Positions 48,674 to 62,721 are shown, counted from the first letter of the stretch. The stretch is 64,000 bases of DNA from Micromussa lordhowensis (GCA_964020085.1 OZ026606.1:9184683-9248682); one strand, 5' to 3'. Notes: generated from the letters alone by a model not told the origin. Made by a program: numbers and translations.

Positions 48674-51600
48674 TCACTAAGCGCTCAGCTTGTGTTTTAA
48701 AGCTCTTCCTAATGTCTCTAAGAGCGACAAGCTCGAAAAGGTATTGCAGGCCGTGTATAACACGTATGCCAATGTCGTTCAGATTCTGAAGTGAAACTGC
48801 TACTTTCTGGAAACGTTTGAGTGAGATTGGACTGCTTTGTTTAGGTTTGGCACAGTGTCGTCTCTATAATTCACTTGCCGCTTTGTCATTATCGTCTTTT
48901 AACTTCCATTTGATGTTTGTTCTTTCCCTTATCAGGTGAACACTGCATTATCCATTACAGAAAATAACGACTCTGCGGTTTCAACGAGTGCGCAAAGTAA
49001 CTGAGAATAATTAACACAGCTAGAAAAATACCGCGTTCTGAGAATGTGTGTCTCCCAAACTCGTTTACACCATAGCACCTTAGCAGTTTAGCGTCTTAGC
49101 GGACGCGCTAACCCACTCAACCAGCACAATATCGTTAAAACGCTCTCGCTATGAAGCGTGCATTTTATCTAGAATACGCCCAGTTTCTTTGAAAGCACGC
49201 GCTTAAAAGTACGGCTGCGAAACACAGTTGGCGTGATCCAAATGTAGGGTTAAGATTTTCTCGTTTTGAATGGTGTGGGGACCTCTATCTTCCACTCCAA
49301 ATTATCCATGGCCTAAGAACGGCATCACCATTCTGAATGGCAATAGCATTCTAACAAGCTAATAATGCAGTGTTGCAATATGTAAACAGTTCCTGCTATA
49401 TCACTTCTTGAAAAACATTTGAACTTCTGGGAAAGCGCATTTTCATCTCTAGAATCGATGGACGAAACACATCGTGTGTTTCAAGTTTCTACGACACTGG
49501 CACATTCTCGACATTGTATTTCTTACACTGTACTAGATGTCCTGTAGGCTCTTAAACTGAAAGGAAAAGCTTCTTAACAATTACGTTGCTGTAGACCCGT
49601 CAAGTACTTTCTAGCTGGTCATCTCTCGCCGATCGATTGCACAAATAGTAATCGTGATAATAAGGGGTTGGGAGGGACTGGTGAGAGCATGTGTGTAGAG
49701 TGCTCTGTAGGAGAAAAAGATGGCGACCGGTGCATTTACCCATAAATCGTAACGGAAGAAAATTTTTACAACGCTCATAAAAACGTACAGAAAAGTTCTA
49801 AAACCTTCAAACCTAGCATACATAATTTCGTTAGCATGGGGAAAAACATTTCAAAAATATGGCTTTCCTTTACTTTATGGGCTGTGTTAGGCTTGCATGG
49901 GATTGTGGTAAAATACACAGCCGCCATCTTTTTTTTCCTAATGAGGATTAATCGCTTGGCTTAGTCTCGCTCGGTCACTGAACAAGCCAAATATAGGAAA
50001 CACAAAGCAAAGACATGATCCGTGACGTGAATTCACCAAAGCATGGCGGCGACTCGTCGTAAACGAGGTTGTGCTTGTCTAACATATCGCCGTAAGATGA
50101 TCTTGATTACACCGGCAGAGTTACTCAACTTCTCTGCCCTGAGGTAGGTGAGGCAAGCAAACCAGATAACAACGTAGTCGATAATCCTCAAGAAAACAGT
50201 ATCACACAATCCGGCTCTGTTTCGAGGATGGACAAAACTCACGGGTTGATCTTACATTGCAATGCCTTGTTGTAAACTCCTGTGGCCAAAATACAGTAAC
50301 ACTCCTGAGAGGAACTCGGTTTTTTAACCACCTTAATCATGCATTGATACCATTGTTGTGACAGGACACAGCATTTTTTTTAAATAATCAAGCACTAAAC
50401 CATCCTGCAGCTTCTTCCAAAATTCACCTTTCATACTTTTTCCGATATTTTCTTTCGTCTCCAAAAGGAATTATAATATAAAATATTCCACCAAGTCAAT
50501 TTCTTTACATCCGTCTCAGGAACATAGAACAAAGCTTTCTTGTCTTGATGTTACACCATACCACACCATAAAATCCATAAAATAAATCATCGTTTGTCAC
50601 TCCACTCTAATCAAGAGCGCAATCCAAACATTGCAAAATATCATTTTATGTCGTCTTGTTTTCGCTCACCAAACGAAAGTAGCTTCTTAAACTTGCTTGC
50701 AAATCCCTTTCTTATCGCACCGTAGACTCCCTGACCGACACTTTTCACAGAATATGACGTATCTTCGATCTCTAGCTGCTTTCAAAGTTGGCAGATTAAA
50801 AAGAAATGAGGCTGACAAGAACACGCCCGAACCGGCCAATCAATGCACGGAATCGTTCAATTGAATGGCAGGTTGTAGTCGAACCGGTGGCTTATGGGTA
50901 AACCAGGACAAGTAAGACGAGAACAATAGTTTTAACGTCGGGGCTTTGTTGTTAGCGTTGAACTGACGTCTAGCCCCGTTTATTCTTCTTTTCAGAGAAG
51001 AAACAAGATCTATTGTAAGACATTTATTTGTGAGTAGCATGTGTGATCTGTGGTTGGCACAGCGGTGTTCGGAATAGGAAGACTTTAGACGAGACAACAC
51101 AGCAATCGGACTCGTAAGTTAGCTTTTGATCTTTGTTTTTTTAGCTTTTAGCTTTTACCATGAATCGGAATGGGTGAAAAAATGGGTGGAATTCTTCAAT
51201 TGTGCTTTCCAATTACATACATTGACTTTTTAAACTCTTGATTTCTCGTTCAAAGTCAAAAAGAATACCGATTAGCAAAGATACATGAAGACGTATTGTA
51301 AGATTTGTTAGAATTGCTTGCTTTCACTAAATAGTTACGAAGGCAATATATGGCATAACAAGCTGATGATGCCGTTACTTAACTGACAGGCCGTAAAACC
51401 CGACTAAATATGAGTGTTTTCAATACTTTGACGCAGCTATCCTTATTTTATTACACCTTGAAGAAAATCTCGAGTTTTGTTTTTGACAGCTTTTCGCACT
51501 TATTCCAAGTGCTTCGCATTTTTCTCGCTCTTGTACAAATTGAATTAGTTGTGTTGACCTTTCCGTGCTAGTCACCAGTTGCCACCTGTGCCATATGTTA

Positions 51601-54559
51601 AATGGGAGAGCGAGCGTCCCCTTTGCCATGGCAACCATGTTGTTAAACTTTGACAACGGGAAGAAAGATTGCTTTGAGAAAGCTATGTTGTCACTAGTCT
51701 AGTGTGAAGTAGAATTGTATAGAAAACGCATTTTGGTTACTACAATTAGTTAGCGTAATATCTTCCTTTTGTTCATTTGTGCTTTCTCGTTGTAAAGACG
51801 TTGATTTTATTGCAACTTCGAGTGTGGATTACAAGAACCGTAAAACCAGCAATGCATATATTCGAGAATATTGTAATTGCTTCATATTTAACGTTACTTT
51901 TATTTTTCATTTTTTCAATTGTTTATTTCTCAATACCAAGAGAGCCTAAATGTAGAGCAAAGAGCTCCAATATTCATTTGGCAAAATAATACGAGAAAAA
52001 CAAAAGAAACACAACAAAACAGTAAAAGTACTGTTCTTTATCTTGCATTTAAATGGTCATACACCAGGGCTTTATCCGCGGCCGTAAGTTTAGAGCTAGG
52101 ACAACCTTATTGAATGCACACAGATTAGCGTTAAATCTACAGAAATTCAAATTTTTGTTATGGGATTACAAGTCGATTGCTTGCAATTAAGAACCATAAA
52201 CTCCCAGGGCTTCTTATTTCATCCCGCCTACTTCAACGCTTAGTTCAGCTTTGATGTTGAACAATTTTATTTTGTGCATAACACTTTAACAAACTGAGAC
52301 CTCTACCCCCTACTCCGTAGATTCGTTTTGACAGATTTTCAAAAGGACGGTTTTCTATTAGCGCGTGATCAAGAATGGGTGCTACCTACACTACAAAAAA
52401 AAAAAAACGACCGAGTTTTGAAAACAGTGCCTGATTTTCTGCTTTTTTCCTCTCTGTTATTATCATATTTCAGTTTGGTGAATTATCCGTTGAATTTTTC
52501 TATAATTATTAATAATTTTGCTTTGCATGTTTTTAGCGTTAGTAGCGATCTAGTTGAATAACAGATATGTTGTTGTTGATGTCTGGATTATTCGCATAAC
52601 TCCTGGATTTATTCTCATAAATCGTGACTTTGATTTGGCAGCCATAGTCTCAGAAGACATCTTTAAGGTAGCATTTATAAGTCTATCCTGCCCGTGTACG
52701 AGAAACTTTGATCACTGCAGTTCTATCTCCATTTAAACTTATTGTTTCTTTATCTACTGATAGGAACCCAGACAATATATTGTTGTCAGTAACGTTAAAT
52801 ATTGTCACTGCGATCAATATCTTTTTATGCAATTCCTGCCTTTTTAAATTACAAATTAAACACACTTGACAAAGACTTGACTTTATTTTAAGTATTAGAC
52901 TGATGATCTTCGGAGTGTTTAAAGGATTGTTCTGAAAAATAATGTACCCCGAATTGGCAAACAGAAAAACTATGGCGCAAGGCTTTGTCTGTTCGCTGGC
53001 ATTGTAGTATACTAACAAACTTTTCGCACCAGTATCGCTTGACAAAAAGCCAAGAAGAATCTGTTTATATTTCTAGCGCATTTTTCAGTCATATTTTTTG
53101 TGTTTTTTTTTTACACGTTTCACTTGGAAATCGTAATACTTCTTTGATCAGATTGCAACATATTTGTAGATTTGTAGAATTCTTAAAACACGGTGTTTTG
53201 CAAGCTACAGATTCAAGTGTACAAGGAATCAATCTTGTATTCAAATGTCTAAAATGGTCTACTTCACTTGTCTTCAATTTACCGAGAAGGCGAAATGTTT
53301 CAACAAGCCAAGTTTTTAAATTACTTAAGTTGTCCATTGAAACTGAAGTAGAGTCGAGAAGTTACGAATTTGACGAAGATATGCTGGCTTCGTGACCTAA
53401 CCTTCTCACGATTTCAATGGTCTCTAACTTAGATAGTTTAGTGCTAGGCGGAATTTGCAAACTCCGGGATAAAATAGAGAGGTTTTGAAGTTGTTTTGTT
53501 CCGCTCAGAGAAGCGAAAGAAAGTGCATTTTTCTTGTAGTTCTATTTGATTGGCCATGCGGATTTCATTCTTTACTGAGTCTCTTTTGAGTATCGCATGC
53601 AATAAAACAGTGTTTTTTTCACTATTTATTGTGTCTGTGTAGAAATGTGGCATGTTATTGAATATTTTTCCAAACAAAGTGATACTTTCAGTGCAAAACA
53701 TTTTCATTGTTGCGAAGAGAGACAGAAAATTAATTAATGGCAAGCGAGAGGTGCTCTGATGTGCGCCATTTGAGCAGTTTTACGCAGTCAGATTCACAAT
53801 TGATGGTTTAGGCAAAAAGTCTTTAGTGAAGCCAGGTAACGTATTAGAATCAGAATCAGTCGGTGTTTGACTGCATTATTTCCCCCCGGCCGGATAAATG
53901 ATATTTACACAATAGTCGAATGTTACGATTGTTATGAAACAATAGAAGTGACTGTATAAGTCACAATAAGAAGACATCGATATCGCAACACCGCAGTATT
54001 GTACAGCTTGTTGCTTTCGCGGGCAGAGGTGTCGAGTGCAAGAAAAGAGTCATAGAGCCAGAAAACGAGAATCACTAGAAAATGCCATTAAAAATTATCA
54101 ACCTTGAAGTTATTCACTGAGTCCTATATGGTCAATCAAACTTACAAGAGCCGGTTAAGATAAAATTTCACTGATCGTTGATTCTAGTATTATGAACTAC
54201 TGATCATTCCTTTAAGATCGATGTATAGAACCTACTAGAAAATGAAGTTCACAATCTTTGAATTTTTCTTCACATCATTGTCTCCTTGACCTCGATAGCT
54301 CAATGTCCCATTGACACCTAAGTGTTTTATGACACTTAAGTATTGAGTAACATTACGTCAGAGCGCTTTCATTTTGCAAGACATAACAGGGAAAAAGAGA
54401 ATTTGGAAATTTCGTATCACACGAGAAAGTTTTGAGTGAAATACTAAACGAAGAGAAATATTGCAAGGTCACGTTTGATCAGAGGTGAAAACCATGCGGA
54501 CAAAATCAGTGATTTGATTTTCGAGAGAGCGTGGATAAAAAACTTCAATGTTTATTTGA
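48674..54559. other. nearly 6 kb without a supportable gene
   Basis: Only short frames occur, including a 136-codon one at 52985-53395 with no signature. A dispersed repeat at about 49700-49815 matches 17112-17245 in inverse orientation (CGCCATC, GGGTAAATG, CATAAAAACGTACAG words). I recognised no coding exon; long-range regulatory content for the flanking lectin genes cannot be excluded. Confidence 0.4.
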
Positions 54560-54860
54560 CCGTGTAGTCACACTCTGGCAACCTGTTCGCGCGGGAAACG
54601 GCGAGCGCTGATTGGCTGGTGGGTGTTCAGGGTCAACACATTACGTCATCGTATCTTAATGTTGTGTATCAAGTGTTTCAACTCTCACGCGGGGCCAGTG
54701 ATGCCACGTTGAGCGCGTTACCATATCGCCGCTAAATATCGCAGGCTCATTTCTGGCGCCGCCGCTCGACCAATCAATCAATCAAAGTTCTCTTATTGTG
54801 GAGAGAATTCGCGAAGTCAGTTGAGCAAAGAGCGCCAACATCTTTCCTTTAGTGCCAGCC
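54560..54860 (+). promoter_or_regulatory. probable promoter of the plus-strand collagen-lectin gene
   Basis: A GC-richer island in AT-rich surroundings. It has a GATTGGCT inverse CCAAT box, a GACCAATCAATCAATCAA cluster, a TTACGTCA CRE-like word and GGCGCC. It lies just before a likely 5' untranslated exon that ends with a strong GTAAGT donor at 55294. No TATA box is obvious. Confidence 0.4.
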
Positions 54861-56113
54861 AAGTATTTTGGGTTCTACGGGCTGACAACTGCAGGTTGGT
54901 TTTATACTAGTGGATGTTTCCGTCATTGGCCGTGAATCTGTGTGTGGATCAAGTGGTTGTTTGATATCGGTGGGAATTGCCTTGGCTCTTCTGTCTATCC
55001 TTAGTTCGCTAGTCTTTTGACATCGACGCGCGTTTTACAGGAGTGTCAGAACCGTTAGATTCGTGCGTGGTTGGTTTTCCGAAAGGAGAGCTTACACCTG
55101 TTCAGGACGAAGAATTTCAAGGTGTTTTATGTGTACCAGGACTTAAATGATATCACTTTTAAAGGACCTTTCCTGCAGACATTACGGGTGACATATTTGC
55201 TAGTGCAAGTCTTGTCCCACCGATATCTACGATCTACTCCACTGAGGGGCGATATCATAGCGTAAAGTGAAGGTATTTTTAAGGGAAATTATGGTAAGTA
55301 AAACGCTTTTATCTCTAAAACGTTCAACGGAATTGTCACACATCTGTTTGTGTACCTCGCGTTAGAGTAAGACTCTGTAATGAAGACTCGCAGCGCGAAG
55401 TAACTTTGGACGAACGAGTATGACATGAATGCTCTCTATTTACTCTTAAATTGGTACTTTCCTTTTGTATGCTTTAGTTTTGACAGAACATTCACTTAAA
55501 TGTGATTCCTAGGGGAAGAGAATTGTGCAGCTAAAATCTCGTTATATCTCGTTGTCTGGGATACAACAGGTTTAAGCTGAACTTGTCAATTTGGGGAGTG
55601 GAAAGGGTTACTCAAACAAACTTAAAATTCCCTCAAAGGAGTGTTACATCTTGTCCAAAACTGTTAGAACGTTTTAGATCAAGAGTTCAAAAGAGTAAAC
55701 TTTTATTAAAAAAGAAAGCCCGCGAAAAGACTTTTTTTTCAAGTCTCATTATTCTCGGATGAAAGATCATCGTTAGCTAAAGATCCAAAAATTACAAACC
55801 AGAACTGAAAATGTCAAAATACTGCTTTTTGATTGGTCGAGGGGTGACAGATTTTGCACACCTGTCGAGTGGACCAGTCAAGAGAGTGTTGCCTTCCCTT
55901 CATACAAAACTACGTTATCCCCAAATAGTTTAGTCATGAGACAAAGATAATTAACAATTCATTCACCAGTTGTCTAATATATAAACAATTTGCTGGTGGG
56001 ATGAAGTCACGGTAGGCAGGCTAGATACCCCAACGCCCCATCTCCCGCCTATGTTGGACTGCCAGAAAGGGCCGGTCATTTGAAAATAGTGTTTTCTGTT
56101 TGTTTCCTAGGTC

Positions 56114-58840
56114 ATGAGGATCGCATCCTTGGCGGTACTAGTCGCCATAGGCCTAGTCCATTTCGAACTATCGGTGAGTACTGGCTTTCAAACGATTCAG
56201 TAGTTTTGGTTTACAAGGCATGTCGGCTTAAGCGATCCGGCGAACGTTTGATCAATCGAACGATTGATCGATCGGTTGGTGGTTGATCAAGGGAGCGTAT
56301 CAGTTTGGATGACTTAGTTCGTGCTTACACAAACTAACTATTTGCAAACACTGAGAAATATGACATCTAATGGTAGTCCAGCCGTTTCTTAGTTTAATGC
56401 ATTTAATTTAACGCACTGCAGTATAATTTAGGTTTATGATTATTATTTTTACCAGTCTTTAGCTTAGATTGAAGTTGGTCAAGTGCCTTCTTGGGTTACC
56501 GAATACACCGAAAGTTGTTCGACGTTAAACTTGATTATTAGGCAATGGCTAACAATTTATTTGGAGGATAAATGGCTTAGTAGAAAAAGACCATATAGAT
56601 TATAACCTATCGTTTACTTTAATCGTCTTGGTACCATTTCGAAAATGTTTTGATCGCGCGCCATATTCGGTGTCGTCCCACCTGCTTGCACCCCAAATAT
56701 GGTACAAGTGAAGTAAACTGTGAAAGGAGTTACTTGTTAATTTTTTACAATTACACGTCGTTCAGTTCTTCTTTTTTTTCTCCGTTTCCTTGCTATATTT
56801 CTGGCCAAAATTTGTTCTAAATTACGAGAACGGCCGTGATTTTTAGAACGTTATCAAGTTAAAAACAGGACTGGAAGTTTTGAGGGACAAGACATCACAA
56901 ACAAATATTAACAAGTCAGTGAAGGGGCAGCCTACCGCCTTAGAAATCCTAGCCACGATCGATGTACGCGGTGGTTGCGGTCGTTTTGGCGTCATTATAT
57001 GCGGCCACACACAAATCGGTAACGACCTTCATTTCAACATAAGTGTGCTTGTAATTGAACGGTAAAATGGGGTTAATCTCATGGTGGCGTGTGAGATCCT
57101 TTCTGGTGGCTTCTGTGGCAATAATAAGCGGTATTTCATTGCTATGTATCTAATGGTAACTCCGATGGCTTTTAAGATCGTTAATTCATTCCCTGCGATA
57201 TTAGCAGATTTAAGGGAAGTCACGGTGGACCCATCTCTAACAATTACTCTCACATTGGCCGTCTATAGTTGAACCTGTACTGATATTAAAGCGCCATATG
57301 AATTTGTAAATCGTACTCTTCTGATGTCTCTAAAGATCTCTTATAGAATCTCTTAAGTTTAATAGTCTCATTAAGAGCGACGTGCGTGCTGTCTAGATCG
57401 GTTGAGACTGATGAAAAAGTGAACACTCTTAATTGATTGAAAGGGTGGTATAGATGGTAATTTCAGTTTATTTTAACATGGTATTCACTAGCTTGTTAGG
57501 TATAAACATTTTTGTAACAGGGTGGTTTACCGCAAATGGGGCCTTGTAATCTCTTCAAGAGATTACAAGGCCCCATTATTCCGGGAATAAAAAGCTTCGT
57601 AACTGTGCTAGATTGTGATAGGAGACCCTGCCATTAAACTGCATTGAAGAGTTAGAATAACTAAAATAGATAAACTGGACCGTATTCCAATATCAACTCA
57701 ATATGTTCTATGCCATTCTTGTTCTTGCAGGCGTCACTGCCCGTGTCTCCATCTCCAGTCCCCCCTCTGCTTAACAAACTACTCAAGGATCAGAATGTAA
57801 CGCTGGGTTTCATTCTCAAAGGATTGCAAGGTCCGCCTGGTATGAACGGTATGGCAGGAATGTCCGGGTCTCCCGGACCTCAAGGACCTCCGGGATTTAA
57901 GGGAGACCCCGGTCCCCCAGGTTTTCCAGGAAGTCCCGGTCTTCCCGGAGCTCCCGGTTTCCAGGGTCCTCCAGGTATGGACGGCGCTCCCGGTGCTCCC
58001 GGTTTACCCGGTCCTGCAGGTTTCCCCGGAGGTAGCGGTATGCCCGGCATGCCCGGTATGCAAGGCCCACCGGGTCCTCCCGGTTCTCCCGGCCCTACAC
58101 CAATTAGATACGTAAGTACAGCGACTTAATATTTTTCATTCCTGTGTGTAGCTCTCAATTTCAACTCTGTATTTCCAAACGCAATGCTAATAACGGTGTT
58201 ATCGAAGAAAAATGTGGTCCGCTGCTGCTTTTCCCTTGAAAGAACAAAAAGGTTTGTTTGAGGAAATTACCAAACGTGTTCCTGTATCTAAAGTTAAACC
58301 TTTCAACTCAAAGCTCGAAATGTCACGATGTATTTGATTTCCTGAGAATTTGGTGGCAGAACTCGAAAAGATATATGCCTTCAATTAATGATTCGGTTCT
58401 TGATTCTCTCACCTGTCACCTCAACAGAGCACTAGTATTGTAAAGAGAAACTAAAAACTGATCACTCTTCTTTCCTCACACAGAACGGCACAGTGAAATG
58501 CGAAGAGGACACAGCCTGGCTGCGATGTAACGAGTACAAACACATAAGCATAATCTCCGCTTTCTGGGGAAGACGAAACTTTGGTCTGTGCACAGAACAC
58601 ACAGGAAACCTACAGTACAACAAATACTGCCCGACAACGCCTCTCTTTCTCACAAAAGTAAAAGACGCCTGCGAGGGAACGACCATGTGCGAAATAAGAT
58701 GCACGAAGTTCTTTTTCAACGACCAGTCATGCGGAGACGTATACAAATACTTGGAGGTCTACTACAAATGCATTGAAGTTATAAACGGGCACGAGGTTGT
58801 CAACGAAGACAACTTACTCAACGCAAATTACTTGGGTTGA
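56114..58840 (+). CDS. secreted collagen-stalk SUEL lectin
   Basis: Three exons in phase 0: 56114-56173, 57731-58111, 58484-58840, giving 265 residues. Exon 1 encodes a signal peptide ([20 protein letters not shown]). Exon 2 has a proline-rich lead, a neck [20 protein letters not shown] and 31 uninterrupted Gly-X-Y triplets rich in Pro and Met. Exon 3 is a SUEL lectin domain with nine cysteines, AFWGRRN, DQSC and [14 protein letters not shown], ending in a short acidic tail. It has the same exon plan, triplet count and neck as the minus-strand paralogue at 37045-40262, but lacks the polybasic tail. Expected product: a secreted, collagen-trimerised sugar-binding protein; its ligand is unknown. 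An upstream exon may end in ATG at 55291-55293 directly before a GTAAGT donor and would join in frame (adding Met-Val), so the true start could be there. Confidence 0.9.
57536..57576. repeat. perfect 20-bp stem hairpin with a one-base loop
   Basis: ATGGGGCCTTGTAATCTCTT is followed by a single C and the exact inverse. It is in intron 1 of the plus-strand collagen-lectin gene, about 155 bp before exon 2. Confidence 0.95.
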
Positions 58841-58964
58841 GCGAGACAGCGAACGAACAAACTTTTATTGGATGTAACTTTGCTTCGCTCTTGGCTGTAT
58901 CATTTCACTTTGCTGGAAAAAGAGTTGTATTTGTAAAAACGGGCTTGCCTGAGGAAAAAAAGCG

Positions 58965-58970
58965 AATAAA
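58965..58970 (+). terminator. candidate polyadenylation signal of the plus-strand collagen-lectin gene
   Basis: AATAAA 125 bp after the stop codon. Further AATAAA words follow near 59259, 59395 and 59541, so alternative 3' ends are possible. Confidence 0.45.
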
Positions 58971-59878
58971 TCGTATGACAACTACCAAACGGCGAAGTCC
59001 TCGAATTTCTAATTCTTCCGCGAAAGAAGACGACATACATGGTTAGATGTCTATTCCATGTGTTATATCGATTTAAGGTAGTTTTCTTTCTGTAAATGAC
59101 ATGATTAAATCATCTTCGTAGAATCGATCGATATTTACTCGGCTCGACTCGTTATGAAATTTAACGAATACATGACTGTATTAGTGAGGTAGGGTATTCA
59201 ATGTTAGTTTCTCGACAGTTTTTTTTTTGTTCTATAAAGTCGCCACTAAAGCTTGTGCAATAAACTGGACAAGGTTACAGCACAACCTCCCGACCTGGCA
59301 AGAAAAACCACTAAAGAACGCGATCACTAGCTGGTTAAATCGTTTGTGTATGATATAGTGCGATTTTATGATGTAATCTTCACTCTTATATGTAAATAAA
59401 CTGGTAATGGATGGTTTAATGGTGTACCCGCTAGTGTAGTTCTAGAACAGTCAATCGATGATGATTGCTATTGTTTGGTGACTGATCGAGATACATGTGA
59501 ATGAAATTCTACTTCAGCAACATGAAGTACAAGTTTGTCAATAAACGACGTTACCGTTATTTAATGTATCCTTGTTCAAAGCAGCTTTGTGTTGTCTGTC
59601 AGTATCCGTCCCTAGCAAAGTGCGCAAGTTGACGAGAACCTGGAAAACGTTTCACTGTGATGCGAAGGCAAGTTAAAGTCGTGTAGGTAGAATCCAACCG
59701 CGGCGCAACTGGATCCAATAAAAGGACCTTATATAGTCACTGCCGCTCAGAAATCGCTGCGAAATCTCTCAGCTGTAAAAAGGAATCTTAAGAAAGTCTA
59801 TGAGAGACAAATTTTACACCATCAGCGTAACGTGGGGCTGCATACTGGTAGCACGCGCGACACGATAACATCGTTAAT

Positions 59879-60308
59879 CATAAAAATTACAATTTCCTCG
59901 ATTGTGATTGGTTTAAAAAACTCCTATTTTCCACTAATTCACTTGCTCAGTTGTTATCGGACAGTTTGTTATTGGACAGTTCAATGAGCCAATCACATTC
60001 AAAGTTACATTTTAAATCAACTAATCACATTCAAAGCTGTAGTGTAAATCAGCCAATCTCAATTCCAGAGTGACATGAAACAATTTACTTCTCCTTTGTC
60101 AGCATTTTAATGCAAATTTTCCCTTCCTTTCACAACTTGGCTATTCTTCTTCACTCGAAAATTGTAATTTTTACGATTAATTGGTAATAAGACTTCGTGT
60201 CGTCCAATTTGTTCTGTAATCATACTCGTGACAAACAAATCGGTCCGACTTTGTTATCACCTGTATGATTACAGATGGAGTTGGACTACACGCAGTCGTA
60301 TTACCATT
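59879..60308. mobile_element. element ending in the AATTGGTAATAAGACT-family hairpin
   Basis: Left part with repeated GATTGGTT, CGGACAGTTTG/TTGGACAG and CCAATCACATTCAAAG words. The right end (60180-60308) is a palindrome: AATTGGTAATAAGACTTCG, TCCAATTTGTTCTGTAATCA and the inverse. Related to 48060-48673 and 18631-18765. Confidence 0.6.
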
Positions 60309-61049
60309 ACAAAACTCGGTATTGCGTGGCTTATTTCACGCAAAACTTTAATAACTTCTGTAGTTTTAGCCACTAAACTGCGAGACCATGTCATCTTCTC
60401 AAAGTTTTACTTTTGTTAATCACTTTTACGTACTTTAAGCCTTGTCTTAATTGTGATGTTTGTAGTTTTCTGCTCCAAGAGTAGTAATAACAATTTTGTG
60501 AGAATTACATCAACTGGGGACAATCAACTTCGTGGGCAGTAGTTGCTTCTCGCTGGTCACTTTTAACGGAGGCTCTTGTAGGAGTTTGGAAAGTATTCAA
60601 ACTCTACCCCTGTTCTTGACATGAAGGTTGGTCCTAAATGATCAGACTAGTCTTATCTGGACCTCCTAGTTTCTCTCGCAAAACCACCGTTGCCGCGCAA
60701 AGAAAATTGAAGCCTTAGTTATATCATTTTTAGTATGACTTCCCGTTTATCGACTGCTACAATTGCTCAAGAGAGGGCTTGCTGCAAATTCTTAACTACT
60801 GAAAGACCCGAGGAGTTTCCATAATGTACCGAAAACGCTTCGCTTTCACACAATCACAGAAGAACTTGAGTTCATGTTATTTTGAAAAACTTTAAAGTTT
60901 CTCTCAAGGAGCAGGAACATTCCCAATATAATGGCAGAAATATAGGTATATTTTTCTCAACCAGTGAAACTTCATAAAGCTCGTGGAACCTGGGAACCCC
61001 ATTAGTCCCCACACTTTCCCCACACTCGTCAACTCTTGTGTGTGTAAAG
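60309..61049. other. no gene seen
   Basis: No coding exon or element with clear ends recognised. Confidence 0.35.
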
Positions 61050-61310
61050 TCCCGGCCAAACGATCGCAACATTTCAACGCAACATATCGCAACATTGTTG
61101 GGCGCAACATGTTGTACGCGTTTGGTCACCCTTTTGTGAAATGTTGGGTGTTGTTGGCTCAAGTTTGAAATGGTCAAATTTGAGCCAGCAACACCCAACA
61201 TGTCACAACACCTCGCAACACGGTGCCCAAACGCGCACAACATTTTGCGCCCAACAATGTACGTTGCGATAGATTGCGTTGAATGCTGCGATTGTTAGAC
61301 CGCGGCTTAG
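61050..61310. mobile_element. MITE related to the Harbinger-like element at 46481-47177
   Basis: Begins GTCCCGGCCAAACGATCGCA and ends with the eroded inverse (GATTGTTAGACCGCGGCTT). The arms contain CAACATTGTTGGGCGCAACA, GTTGGGTGTTGTTGGCTCAA and their inverses, so the whole 260 bp is one palindrome. It lacks the coding interior of the larger relative. Confidence 0.75.
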
Positions 61311-62060
61311 CATTCTATTCTTTATACTTCATTCTTGTTTGTTCGAGCTGAAGAGACTGTTAAGAAATTTAAATGAAGTCAATAATTTTATTGAGGGAAG
61401 CTTGAATGAACGTTTTTTTTTTTTCGTGTAGAACTTACATGACGCAGTCACTTGTACGACACAAGCGAAAATTAATGTGTTCAAAAAATGCATTCCATTG
61501 GAGAAACTTTTAAAATGGTGTCGTAATGCTTCAGCTGTATTTGATGGTACGTATGAATTTGTTTACTTGCAAATTTTTCTGTGAGTAAGTTAAACTGTGA
61601 TCACGAAATTAAGTACAGATGACGCCTCAGAACCTCTCATTTACTTTTTAGTGAATCAGTACAGTGTTCTTGCTACGAGTATTACGTCACTGTAAGTTGT
61701 AGTTTTCCCTGTGAAGAATATCAACGGTTTATCTATGTTTCCCCTTGATCTGTTTTATTTTCGTTCGCCGACAAAACTTCGCAATTTACTTTGCAAAACT
61801 ACGTCGACCAAAAAAACTAAACAAATTCGAGCACGCCGCCATTTTGGATTTTGTGACGTCACCTGTGTGACACTATTAACACACCTCTAACGGTGACAGT
61901 GTGACATAACGAAAATACAGTCGCACCTCCTCTCTGCAACGGCGACTCTTTTGCCGCGGCGGACAGTCCATACATTCACTCTTATTTTAACCTCTCTAAA
62001 ACGACCACTTCTCCACAACAGCAACTGCCACTAAAACTTGTCCCAACTGTAAAAATAGAG
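61311..62060. other. no gene seen
   Basis: AT-rich, with scattered short frames. Sequence after about 62060 becomes GC-richer and includes a donor (AAAAAG/GTAAGA at 62248), probably the untranslated first exon of the gene that starts at 62722. Confidence 0.35.
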
Positions 62061-62721
62061 AGATTTAGCAACAGAACGGGAACGTCATTTGACGACGCGA
62101 CAGCGCGCGGAATAGTCTGGACCCGACTTCCGGTGACCAGATTGACGTCGTCAGGCCAAGGTCACGTCTCTTTCGCGACGGGAAAGTAGGCCATTTGACG
62201 TCCCCACGAGAACGTGAAGGTTTCCGTTCATTTTCCAAGGGAAAAAGGTAAGAAAATCACATTTCATGAATTAAATCTTCACCTTTGATAATTTCCGATT
62301 CGCCAGTTACCTATCAATTGTTTTTAATTCACAGTAATACGGTTTTTTTGCTGTGGTTTTACCGTCGCTATATTAAGTTTCGCAAAGTTGCCAAATTTTG
62401 TTTACGTTTTGAGTGGGTTTAATACATCGAGGTCCCGGCGCAGTGTCGGCTTTAGCCAACAAGGACAAATTGTAATCTTCCATTCTTTTTTACTTTAATA
62501 ACTTTCTGTCTCGAACTAGTTTTTAAATATTCAACAAATTCTTTGCTCTCTGTGCTGAAAAAGTCTGAAAAAAGCGGGGCCGGACCAAAACTGTAAACTT
62601 ATATAATTAATTGCCTATCAAAACAAACATATGAATTGTATACTACAGGAAATTAAAATTTGTTTCTTTTTTTAGTTTACCGCTCTTTGTTGTTGAAGGA
62701 TCTTTTTTGCGTTAACCGGCG

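Noticed and set aside
52985..53395. 136-codon plus-strand open frame
   Set aside because: No domain and a competing 82-codon antisense frame. Nothing around it looks like a gene.
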